Part shown: positions 1 through 5,207 of the stretch, one piece after another
Layout of the letters: every line of letters starts with the position of its first letter
Position numbering within the stretch: the first letter of the stretch is position 1
Notes under the pieces: generated by a model
Told to the model about the DNA's origin: nothing
Seen by the model: only the letters and a program-made list of their open reading frames with translations
Databases searched by the model: none
DNA from: Trueperaceae bacterium
GTDB taxonomy: Bacteria > Deinococcota > Deinococci > Deinococcales > Trueperaceae
Assembly (NCBI GenBank): GCA_029210865.1
Contig: JARGGE010000189.1
Coordinates: 1-6,027 of the forward strand
Reading direction: 5' to 3'
DNA: 6,027 nt
Made by a program: the position numbers and the translations under genes

Positions 1-289
1 GGCGGGGGCTCTCGTCGCGGACGTCGCGCGCCGCCGCAGCACCGGCGACCGGGCGCTGCTCCGCAGCCTGCTGCAGTGGATGGCGATGATCGCGCTGCTG
101 TCGGTCGTCATCCCCAACGTGTCGCTCTGGGGCCACGTCGGCGGCGTGGTGGGCGGGCTGCTCTGGGGCTTCGCGCGCCTGGGGCTCCCGGCGGACCGGC
201 GCGTCGACCGTCTCGCCGGCGGTCTGGCGCTGGCCGCGGTCGCGTGGGCGCTGGTCGAGGTCGGTCGCTTGGTGGCGCAGCTGCTCTGA
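1..289 (+). CDS. Rhomboid family intramembrane serine protease, C-terminal fragment
   Basis: Open from the left edge in the frame starting at base 2 and ending at TGA 287-289; the true start lies outside the window. About 95 residues are visible. They begin with AGALVADVARRRS, typical of the cytosolic end of the rhomboid helix that follows the GxSG catalytic serine motif, which itself lies upstream of the window. A hydrophobic helix then leads into NVSLWGHVGGVVGG, which matches the rhomboid NxxxWxHxGG pattern; the His (codon 134-136) would be the second member of the Ser-His dyad in TM6. A further hydrophobic helix (LAGGLALAAVAWALVEVG) closes the protein, so a seven-helix rhomboid is likely. 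Rhomboids cleave transmembrane substrates within the membrane; the substrate here is unknown. The ATGs at 80 and 86 are internal methionines, not starts. The family call is firm, but the catalytic Ser cannot be checked here. Confidence 0.85.
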   Translation, partial: AGALVADVARRRSTGDRALLRSLLQWMAMIALLSVVIPNVSLWGHVGGVVGGLLWGFARLGLPADRRVDRLAGGLALAAVAWALVEVGRLVAQLL

Positions 290-290
290 G

Positions 291-313
291 GCGCTGACCG
301 CTGCGGTCAGGGC
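291..313. terminator. Inverted repeat between convergent genes, possible bidirectional terminator
   Basis: CTGACCG (294-300), a 3-nt loop CTG, and CGGTCAG (304-310) form a perfect 7-bp stem. It extends by two more pairs (291-292 with 312-313) across one G-G mismatch. It sits just after the rhomboid stop (287-289) and contains the stop codon of the opposite-strand S8 protease (307-309). There is no T-tract on either side, so it is not a canonical intrinsic terminator. Position between two convergent gene ends is the main reason to call it. Confidence 0.4.
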
Positions 314-1980
314 CCGACCGGCACCCCGCAGACGCTGGTGCTGGTGAGCAGGGCGTCGAGGCAGAGGACGCCGGCGCCGTACTCGTCCGGGTTCGGGCCG
401 GGCGCCAGCGCGGCCGCGGCGCGGAGGCGGTCGGCCACCGCCGCGGCGCGATCGGGCGAGGACCGCAGCGCCGGGTCGACCCCGAGCAGGAGGGCCGCCG
501 CGCCCGACACGTACGGCGTCGCCATCGACGTGCCCCCCTTGCACGTCCAGGTCTCGCTCGCGACACCGTTCGCGTACGTCACGCCCGTGCTGGTGACGGT
601 GGTGCACCCCGCGCTGCCGGACGGGGCGAACCCGCCCGGCGCGAGGAGGTCGAGACCCGGCCCGAACGAGCTGAACCAGGACCGCTCGAAGGTGTGGTCG
701 GCCGACCCGATCGCGACCGCGCCCGCGGCGGCCGGGTACTGGATGCCGTCGGCGACGGGGGGCTCGTCGCCCGTGTTGCCGTTGCCGGAGGCCGCGACGA
801 CGACGACGCCCCGCGCTTCGAGCTCCACGATCACGGGCCGGAAGACCGCATCGAGGGTGGCGTTGGCCGCGCCGAGGCTGAGGTTGACGACGTCCGCCGG
901 GAACGCGTTCGGCGGGAAGCCCGTCACGGTGAGCCCACCCGCCCAGCGCATGGCGTCGACGATCTCGGCGGTACCGGTGGTCTGACGCGGGTCGGTGGTG
1001 TCGGGCCAGGCCTTGACCGGCAGGAGCCGCACCCACGAAACCGAGCCGACGCCGGCGACCCCCGTGCCGTCGTTCCGATCGGCGGCGGCGATGCCGGCGA
1101 CGTGCGTGCCGTGGTCGGTGCAGTTGCGGACGTCGCCGTCGTTGCCGTGCGCGTCCCAGCCCGGGAGCATCCGTGCGGCGAGGTCGACGTGGTCCACCGC
1201 GACGCCGTCGTCGACGACGGCGATCACGACCGGATCGAGGTCGGGCGGGAGGGCATCGACGACGTCCCAGGCCGGCTCGGCCCCGAAGAGCGCGAGGTTC
1301 CACTGTGCGGCGTACAGCTTGTCGTCCGGGATCGCGGACCGCGCGATCGGCACGTCGCGCACGGCGAAGGCGACGTCGCTCCGGGCCCGGAGGGCGGCGA
1401 GCAGGGCGTCCGCGCCAGTCGGGGCCACCCGCAGGAGGTCGTACTCCGTGCCCGCCCCGCGGCGTTCGACCCGCGCGCCGTACGCGCTGCCGAACGCTTC
1501 CGTGAGGCGCGCGACCTCGGTGCGGGCGGCCGCGGTGGCGATCCCGTGGCTGCGGTAGCCGACGAGCACGCGCACGGTGTCGGAGGCGGTCGCGAACGCC
1601 GACTCCGGATCGCAGGTGATCGCCGGTCCCCGGACCACGTCCACGGTCACCTCGACCGACTGGCGGGGCCCGGTGAAGCGGCCCGTCAACCGCAGGCCCT
1701 CCGCCCCGGACGGGACCGTGACCAAGACGCGTTCGGAGGCGCCGGCGGTGAGCGCGCCCGAGCTGGGCCACGCGTCGAGGTCCGCGGCGACGAAGCTCCA
1801 CTGGAGCACCGACCCGGCCGCCCCCTCGTTGGTGACGGTGAAGGTCGTGCTGGTGCCGACCGCCACGTCGACGACGCGCGCCGTCGGGGTGACCGCGAGG
1901 CGCGGCGGCAGCAGCAGGTCGCAGCCGGCCAGCAGGAGGGCGGCGCCGATGGCGAGGACGGCGGGGAGGGTCCGGGGCAT
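307..1980 (-). CDS. S8 family (subtilisin-like) serine protease, predicted lipoprotein
   Basis: Predicted 557-residue secreted endopeptidase. Residues 1-20 form a lipoprotein signal peptide: MPR, a hydrophobic stretch, then lipobox L17-A18-G19-C20, so the mature protein would be lipid-anchored through Cys20. Residues about 27-118 look like a beta-rich Ig-like domain. Residues about 135-212 (start VRVLVGYR) resemble an I9-type propeptide. The peptidase domain covers about 225-545, with catalytic Asp257 (IAVVDDGV), His290 (DHGTHVAGI), oxyanion-hole Asn400 (AASGN) and Ser485 (GGTSMATP), so all key residues are present. The mature part has six further cysteines (123, 287, 459, 480, 540, 551), possibly disulfide-bonded outside the cytoplasm. 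The start at 1980 is chosen because it directly begins the signal peptide and has a TACGAT box 6 nt upstream; the reading frame stays open to 3039 only because of GC bias. It is convergent with the rhomboid gene and divergent from fni. The substrate is unknown; a nutritional or envelope role is inference. Confidence 0.93.
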   Translation of the reverse strand: MPRTLPAVLAIGAALLLAGCDLLLPPRLAVTPTARVVDVAVGTSTTFTVTNEGAAGSVLQWSFVAADLDAWPSSGALTAGASERVLVTVPSGAEGLRLTGRFTGPRQSVEVTVDVVRGPAITCDPESAFATASDTVRVLVGYRSHGIATAAARTEVARLTEAFGSAYGARVERRGAGTEYDLLRVAPTGADALLAALRARSDVAFAVRDVPIARSAIPDDKLYAAQWNLALFGAEPAWDVVDALPPDLDPVVIAVVDDGVAVDHVDLAARMLPGWDAHGNDGDVRNCTDHGTHVAGIAAADRNDGTGVAGVGSVSWVRLLPVKAWPDTTDPRQTTGTAEIVDAMRWAGGLTVTGFPPNAFPADVVNLSLGAANATLDAVFRPVIVELEARGVVVVAASGNGNTGDEPPVADGIQYPAAAGAVAIGSADHTFERSWFSSFGPGLDLLAPGGFAPSGSAGCTTVTSTGVTYANGVASETWTCKGGTSMATPYVSGAAALLLGVDPALRSSPDRAAAVADRLRAAAALAPGPNPDEYGAGVLCLDALLTSTSVCGVPVGP

Positions 1981-1986
1981 GGACGC

Positions 1987-1992
1987 ATCGTA
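1987..1992 (-). promoter_or_regulatory. -10 box of the S8 protease gene (leaderless)
   Basis: Reading the minus strand, TACGAT is followed by 6 nt (GCGTCC) and then the ATG at 1980. That spacing puts the transcription start at or within a base or two of the A of the start codon, so the mRNA would be leaderless. No Shine-Dalgarno sequence and no recognisable -35 element are present. The same hexamer precedes the minus-strand membrane protein gene further right. Confidence 0.55.
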
Positions 1993-2016
1993 CGGGGCGC
2001 CCACCGCCCGCCGCGT

Positions 2017-2037
2017 GCGCCGCTCCACGCGCCGCTC
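2017..2037. repeat. Short direct repeat in the divergent S8/fni intergenic region
   Basis: GCGCCGCTC occurs at 2017-2025 and again at 2029-2037, a 12-bp period, in the 96-bp gap between the two divergent promoters. It could be a binding site for a regulator shared by both genes, but repeats of this length arise easily in sequence of this composition. Confidence 0.25.
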
Positions 2038-2065
2038 TGCCCGAACCGGCGCGGTCAGTGCTGCG

Positions 2066-2071
2066 TAGACT
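2066..2071 (+). promoter_or_regulatory. -10 box of fni (leaderless)
   Basis: TAGACT is followed by 5 nt (CGCCC) and then the ATG at 2077. No Shine-Dalgarno sequence lies between. The spacing predicts transcription starting at or very near the start codon. No convincing -35 hexamer is seen 16-18 bp upstream. Confidence 0.55.
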
Positions 2072-2076
2072 CGCCC

Positions 2077-3102
2077 ATGCCCTCCGACCCGCTCCCGGCC
2101 CGCAAAGGGCGCCACCTCGACGTCTGCCTCGACGGTCCGGTGGCCTACACGACCCGCACCACCGGCTTCGAGTGCTTGGACCTCCCGTACGCCGCGCTGC
2201 CCGAGTCCGACCTCGGCGCCGTCCGGACCGCGACCACCTTCCTGGGCAAGCCGCTCGCGGCGCCGCTCCTGATCGGCGCGATGACCGGCGGCGTCGAGCG
2301 GGCGGCGACGATCAACCGCCACCTGGCGATCGCGGCGCAGCGGCTGGGGCTCGGCCTCATGCTCGGGTCGCAGCGCGTGATGCTCGAGCGCTCGGCGGCG
2401 CGCGCGAGCTTCGAGGTGCGCGACGTCGCCCCGGACGTGCTGCTGATCGGCAACCTGGGGGCCGCGCAGCTCGTCGCCGGGTACGGGGTGGAGGAGGCGC
2501 GCCGCGCCGTGGCCGAGGTGGGGGCCGACGCCCTCGCCTTCCACGTCAACCCCCTGCAGGAGGCGCTCCAGGCGGGCGGCGACGTCGCCTGGCGCGGCGT
2601 GCGCGGGCGCCTGGCCGACGTGGTGCCCGAGGTGGGGGTGCCGGTGGTGCTCAAGGAGGTCGGGCACGGGGTGTCGGGCGCGGTCGCGCGCAGCGTGGCG
2701 GCGGTCGGCTTCGCCGCCGTCGACGTCGCGGGCGCCGGGGGGACCTCGTGGGCGCGGGTCGAGGAGCTGGTGCGCTACGGCGAGGTCCGCCGCCTCGACC
2801 TGGTCGAGTGGGGGATCCCGACCGCCGAGGCGCTGGTCGAGGTGCGCGCGGCGCTGCCGGGGATGCCGCTCGTCGCGTCGGGTGGGGTGCGCAGCGGCCT
2901 CGACGTCGCCAAGGCGATCGCGCTCGGCGCGCGCGTCGCGGCCATCGCGCGGCCGCTCCTGGCGCCGGCCCTCGACTCGGCCGACGCGGTCGAGGACGCG
3001 CTCGCCGCGGTGCTCGAGGAGCTGCGGCTCGTGATGCACCTCGTCGGCGCCGCCGACCTGTCGGCCCTGGCGACGACCGCGCTGCGCCCTCGTGTAGGCT
3101 GA
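2077..3102 (+). CDS. fni: Type 2 isopentenyl-diphosphate delta-isomerase (FMN-dependent)
   Basis: 341 residues, a usual length for the family. It interconverts isopentenyl and dimethylallyl diphosphate in the cytoplasm, using reduced FMN and Mg2+, to balance precursors for carotenoids, quinones and other isoprenoids. Family motifs are present in order: RKGRHL (residues 9-14, diphosphate binding), FLGKPLAAPLLIGAMTGG (55-72), GSQR (97-100), NLGAAQL (126-132), HVNPLQE (156-162, holding the conserved Gln161-Glu162), KEVGHG (193-198), AGAGGTSWA (218-226), WGIPTAEAL (245-253), and ASGGVRSGLDVAKAIALGA (267-285, FMN phosphate site). The ATG at 2077 is chosen because RK-x-x-H follows at the right distance and a -10 box sits just before it. 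It is unrelated in fold to the type 1 Nudix isomerase. The stop codon overlaps the promoter of the next gene, which starts 5 bp later. Confidence 0.96.
   Translation: MPSDPLPARKGRHLDVCLDGPVAYTTRTTGFECLDLPYAALPESDLGAVRTATTFLGKPLAAPLLIGAMTGGVERAATINRHLAIAAQRLGLGLMLGSQRVMLERSAARASFEVRDVAPDVLLIGNLGAAQLVAGYGVEEARRAVAEVGADALAFHVNPLQEALQAGGDVAWRGVRGRLADVVPEVGVPVVLKEVGHGVSGAVARSVAAVGFAAVDVAGAGGTSWARVEELVRYGEVRRLDLVEWGIPTAEALVEVRAALPGMPLVASGGVRSGLDVAKAIALGARVAAIARPLLAPALDSADAVEDALAAVLEELRLVMHLVGAADLSALATTALRPRVG
3095..3100 (+). promoter_or_regulatory. -10 box of the SDR gene inside the end of fni
   Basis: TAGGCT spans the last two sense codons of fni and the first base of its TGA stop (3100-3102). 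It is preceded by TG at 3093-3094 and followed by 7 nt (GACGCCC) and the ATG at 3108. This is the same box-to-start geometry as the other genes here, so the SDR gene can probably be transcribed on its own as a leaderless mRNA, in addition to any read-through from fni. Confidence 0.45.
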
Positions 3103-3107
3103 CGCCC

Positions 3108-3869
3108 ATGGACCTCCAGGTCGAAGGCAAGACGGCGCTCGTCACGGGCGCATCGAAGGGGATCGGGTTCGCGACCGCGGCCGCGCTGGCGGCCGAGGGC
3201 GCGCGCTTGGTCGTGAACGCGCGCGACGCGGCGGGCCTCGAAGCGGCCGCGGAGCGGCTCCGCGCGACCGGCGCCGACGTGGTGGCGATCGCAGGCGACG
3301 TCTCGAACGCCCGACAGATCAAGGCGCTGCTCGCGGCCACCAAGGAGCGCGCCGGGGCGCCCGACATCCTCGTGTCGAACGCCGGCGGGCCACCCGCGGG
3401 TGCGGCCGCGCTGCTCGACGACGCGGCGTGGGCGAAGGGGTACGACCTGACGCTCATGTCGGCCGTCCGCCTCGCGCGCGGCGTGCTGCCGGCGATGCGC
3501 GCCGCGGGTTGGGGACGCATCGTCTTCGTCACCAGCCTGTCGGTCAAGGAGCCCGTGGCGAACCTGACCCTCTCCAACGCCTTCCGTGCCGGGGTGACGG
3601 CCTTCTCGCGCACCCTCGCGAGCGAGGTCGCCGAGCACGGCGTCACCGTCAACGCGGTGGCGCCCGGCTACACCGCCACCGAGCGCCTCGACGAGCTGTT
3701 CGCCGACGATTACGCCCGCGCGCGGCTCGTCGCGACGATCCCGGCGAAGCGCTTCGCGGACCCGGCCGAGGTCGCCTCGGCGGTGGCCTACCTGTGCTCC
3801 GTCCAGGCGGGTTACGTGACCGGCCAGACGCTCCTCGTGGACGGCGGCGTGGTCGGCAGCACGTACTGA
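3108..3869 (+). CDS. SDR-family oxidoreductase-like protein, atypical (no YxxxK)
   Basis: 253 residues, single Rossmann domain, cytoplasmic. The cofactor-binding part is intact: TGASKGIG (13-20), GDV with Asp64, and NAGG (91-94). The C-terminal part reads like a FabG/BKR-type SDR: GVTVNAVAPGYTATERL (178-194) and GYVTGQTLLVDGG (235-247). Ser143 in VTSLS fits the catalytic serine. The catalytic Tyr and Lys are missing, however: where YSASKAAV is expected, the protein has SNAFRAGV (156-163), placing Ser156 and Arg160 at the Tyr and Lys positions. This looks like the known BKR-like SDR subgroup noted for an imperfect catalytic tetrad, so the variation is probably inherited rather than damage. Such proteins are often annotated as 3-oxoacyl-ACP reductase, which this sequence does not justify; substrate and even activity are uncertain. 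The ATG at 3108 lies 5 bp after the fni stop, with its own -10 box. Confidence 0.9.
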   Translation: MDLQVEGKTALVTGASKGIGFATAAALAAEGARLVVNARDAAGLEAAAERLRATGADVVAIAGDVSNARQIKALLAATKERAGAPDILVSNAGGPPAGAAALLDDAAWAKGYDLTLMSAVRLARGVLPAMRAAGWGRIVFVTSLSVKEPVANLTLSNAFRAGVTAFSRTLASEVAEHGVTVNAVAPGYTATERLDELFADDYARARLVATIPAKRFADPAEVASAVAYLCSVQAGYVTGQTLLVDGGVVGSTY

Positions 3870-3905
3870 CGCTGCGGCGGGACGTTGGCCCCACGACGCG
3901 ACGGG

Positions 3906-3920
3906 TACCCCCATGGGGTA
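3906..3920. promoter_or_regulatory. Palindromic operator, CsoR/CstR-family-like, over the promoter of the thioredoxin-fold gene
   Basis: TACCCC-CAT-GGGGTA is a perfect 6-bp inverted repeat with a 3-nt spacer. Its right half overlaps the first two bases of the TATACT -10 box (3919-3924), a position suited to repression. A C-tract and a G-tract flanked by TA is the look of operators bound by the CsoR/RcnR/CstR (DUF156) family, which sense copper, other metals or sulfide/persulfide. No such regulator gene is in the window, so the identity of the regulator is inferred from the shape of the site alone. Confidence 0.5.
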
Positions 3921-3924
3921 TACT
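3919..3924 (+). promoter_or_regulatory. -10 box of the thioredoxin-fold gene (leaderless)
   Basis: TATACT is the best match to consensus TATAAT among the promoters in this window. It is followed by 7 nt (CCCGGTC) and the ATG at 3932, which predicts a leaderless transcript. No -35 match is seen at 16-18 bp; TTGGCC at 3885-3890 is too far away. A strong -10 covered by a palindrome fits a tightly repressed, inducible gene. Confidence 0.65.
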
Positions 3925-3931
3925 CCCGGTC

Positions 3932-4642
3932 ATGGAAGCCTTCCTGGACGCCGAACTGACCGCGCAACTCGCCGAAGCCTTCGCCCCCCTCGACCGCGAC
4001 GTCGAGATGGTCGTCTACACCGCCTCCAAGCTCGTGCTGCCCGGACAGGAGCCGGCCGGCGAGGAGGCGGCGACGCTCCAGCTCGTGCGCGAGGTCGCCG
4101 CGACCTCCGAGCGGCTGCGCGTGGTCGAGAAGACGCTCGGCGGCGACGACCGCGCCCGCGGCATCGTCCGCACCCCGACCGTCGTCTTCCGCGAGGCGGG
4201 CAGCGAGCGCGACAACGTCCGCTTCATCGGCCTGCCGAGCGGCTACGAGTTCCAGACGCTGGTCGAGGCGCTGCGCATGGTCGGGACCGGCGAGTCCGGG
4301 CTCGGTCCCGCCTCGCTCGAGCGCATCGGCGAGGTCGCCACGCCCATCCGCCTGCAGGCCTTCGTCACGCCCACCTGCCCGTACTGCCCGCGCGCGGTGC
4401 TCTCCGCCTACCGCTTGGCGCTCGCCAACCCGAACGTGGTCGCCGAGGGCGTCGAGGCGAGCGAGTACCCGCAGCTGGCGCAGCAGTACCGCATCTCGGG
4501 CGTGCCCGACACGATCATCGACGGCCCGACCGGTCAGGAGCGGGTGCTGGGCGGTCAGCCCGACAAGGTCTTCTTGGACGCCGTGCTCAAGGTGGCCGGG
4601 ACCGCCGCGTCGAACGCGACGCCGAGCGCCGCCACCGCGTAA
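3932..4642 (+). CDS. Thioredoxin-fold protein, PDO/glutaredoxin-like, single CPYC active site
   Basis: 236 residues with two tandem thioredoxin folds, as in the protein disulfide oxidoreductase (PDO) family of thermophiles and their mesophilic relatives. The N-terminal fold (about 1-117) keeps RTPTVVF (80-86, with cis-Pro position Pro82) and the PDO-typical GLPSGYEF (100-107), but has no cysteine where the first CxxC would be. The C-terminal fold (about 135-222) has the active site CPYC (Cys149-Cys152) and the cis-Pro motif GVPDTI (190-195, Pro192). The only cysteines in the protein are these two. It likely acts as a cytoplasmic thiol-disulfide oxidoreductase or reductase; no signal peptide is seen. 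The last 15 or so residues are an Ala/Thr/Ser-rich tail whose DNA overlaps the end of the opposite-strand gene. The ATG at 3932 is set by the TATACT box 7 nt upstream. The operator-like palindrome suggests induction by metal, sulfide or thiol stress. Confidence 0.88.
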   Translation: MEAFLDAELTAQLAEAFAPLDRDVEMVVYTASKLVLPGQEPAGEEAATLQLVREVAATSERLRVVEKTLGGDDRARGIVRTPTVVFREAGSERDNVRFIGLPSGYEFQTLVEALRMVGTGESGLGPASLERIGEVATPIRLQAFVTPTCPYCPRAVLSAYRLALANPNVVAEGVEASEYPQLAQQYRISGVPDTIIDGPTGQERVLGGQPDKVFLDAVLKVAGTAASNATPSAATA

Positions 4643-5122
4643 GGACCGGCCCAGATCAGTCCGAGGCCGAGCGGCAGCGCCGCCAGCGCGAGCAGGGCAC
4701 CGAGCTGGAGCCGGAGCACCAGCAGCGCCCCCCAACGGTGCCGCACCAGCCGGAAGCTGGTCGCGATGGCGGCGAAGGCGTCCATGCCGCGGTCGGCCAC
4801 CAGGTAGGGCGCGAAGCCCGCGAAGAGCGCGTAGGTCAGCGCCAGCGGGAGCGACACCTCCGGCCCCAGGGCCCACCATGAGCAGCCCCAGCGTCAGCGG
4901 GGTGGTCGCCAGCACGCCGAGCGAGGCGGCCACCAGTTCGCCCAGACCCAGGGCGAAGACGAGCGCGCCGACGAGCCAGGTGGTGCCCAGCCAGGCGATC
5001 GCGCCCACGAGCACCGCGCGCTTGCTCCCCGGCAGCACGGCCCGGGCGCGGCGGAGGACGTCGCGCACGTCGAGGTCGAAACCGGTCGCGACCGAGCGGG
5101 CGAGGGCGTCGTCGGGGTTCAC
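4555..5122 (-). pseudogene. Polytopic membrane protein of unknown function, split by a frameshift
   Basis: Two overlapping reading frames together make one plausible membrane protein of about 188 residues. The first frame starts at GTG 5122 (VNPDDALARSVATGF), runs through VRDVLRRARAVLPG and several hydrophobic segments, and loses sense after TPLTLGLLMVG near 4871. The second frame carries on with ALGPEVSLPLALTYALFAGF, then VADRGMDAFAAIATSFRLVRHRW and more hydrophobic helices, ending at TGA 4555-4557. The second frame has a stop just upstream (4894-4896), so the switch lies between about 4893 and 4864; dropping one base from the CCC, GGG or CCCC runs at 4864-4874 restores a continuous protein. 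The pattern of an amphipathic N-terminus, paired helices and a middle VADRG...A...S motif recalls small integral membrane families such as YciC/DUF975-like proteins, but I cannot name the family. Beyond 4871 the first frame stays open only through GC bias. The gene may be truly broken, or intact with a sequencing error. Confidence 0.65.
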
Positions 5123-5130
5123 GGTCGGCC

Positions 5131-5136
5131 ATCGTA
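5131..5136 (-). promoter_or_regulatory. -10 box of the membrane protein gene
   Basis: On the minus strand TACGAT is followed by 8 nt (GGCCGACC) and the GTG at 5122. This supports GTG as the start rather than the out-of-frame ATG at 5132, which overlaps the box. The hexamer is identical to that of the S8 protease gene. No Shine-Dalgarno sequence is present. Confidence 0.5.
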
Positions 5137-5196
5137 GCGGTCGGCGCGGGCCCGGTCCCGCGGGCGCGGCCACCTTCGCCGCGCCGGTCGGCCGCG

Positions 5197-5202
5197 TATG
5201 GT
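5197..5202 (+). promoter_or_regulatory. -10 box of the type III polyketide synthase gene (leaderless)
   Basis: TATGGT is followed by 5 nt (GCCCC) and the ATG at 5208, with no Shine-Dalgarno sequence. A weak -35 candidate, TTCGCC (5175-5180), lies 16 bp upstream. It shares an 85-bp divergent intergenic region with the minus-strand membrane protein gene. Confidence 0.5.
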
Positions 5203-5207
5203 GCCCC

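Noticed and set aside
694..2076. In-frame extension of fni upstream through the region antisense to the S8 protease
   Set aside because: The sequence has no recognisable domain and mirrors the catalytic domain of the protease on the other strand; the family's N-terminus fits the ATG at 2077.
1981..3039. Upstream extension of the S8 protease frame by 353 codons on the minus strand
   Set aside because: The extension is Arg/Gly/His-rich low-complexity sequence antisense to fni. The ATG at 1980 begins a clear lipoprotein signal peptide and has its own -10 box, so the extension is an artefact of GC-rich DNA.
3885..3890. TTGGCC as the -35 element of the thioredoxin-fold gene
   Set aside because: It lies 28 bp from the -10 box, far outside the workable 16-19 bp range.
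3911..3916. ATG at 3913 as the start of the thioredoxin-fold gene
   Set aside because: It is in a different frame from the CPYC protein and lies within the palindrome; the frame it opens is an Arg-rich shadow.
3812..4870. Continuation of the first frame of the minus-strand membrane protein as a 474-residue protein
   Set aside because: After about 4871 it turns into Arg/Gly/Asp-rich sequence antisense to the thioredoxin-fold gene, while the neighbouring frame carries on the hydrophobic membrane pattern.
4855..4896. Programmed ribosomal frameshift as the explanation for the split membrane protein
   Set aside because: No heptameric slippery sequence with a downstream structure could be identified, and small membrane proteins of this type are not known to need it; an error or mutation in the G/C-runs is simpler.
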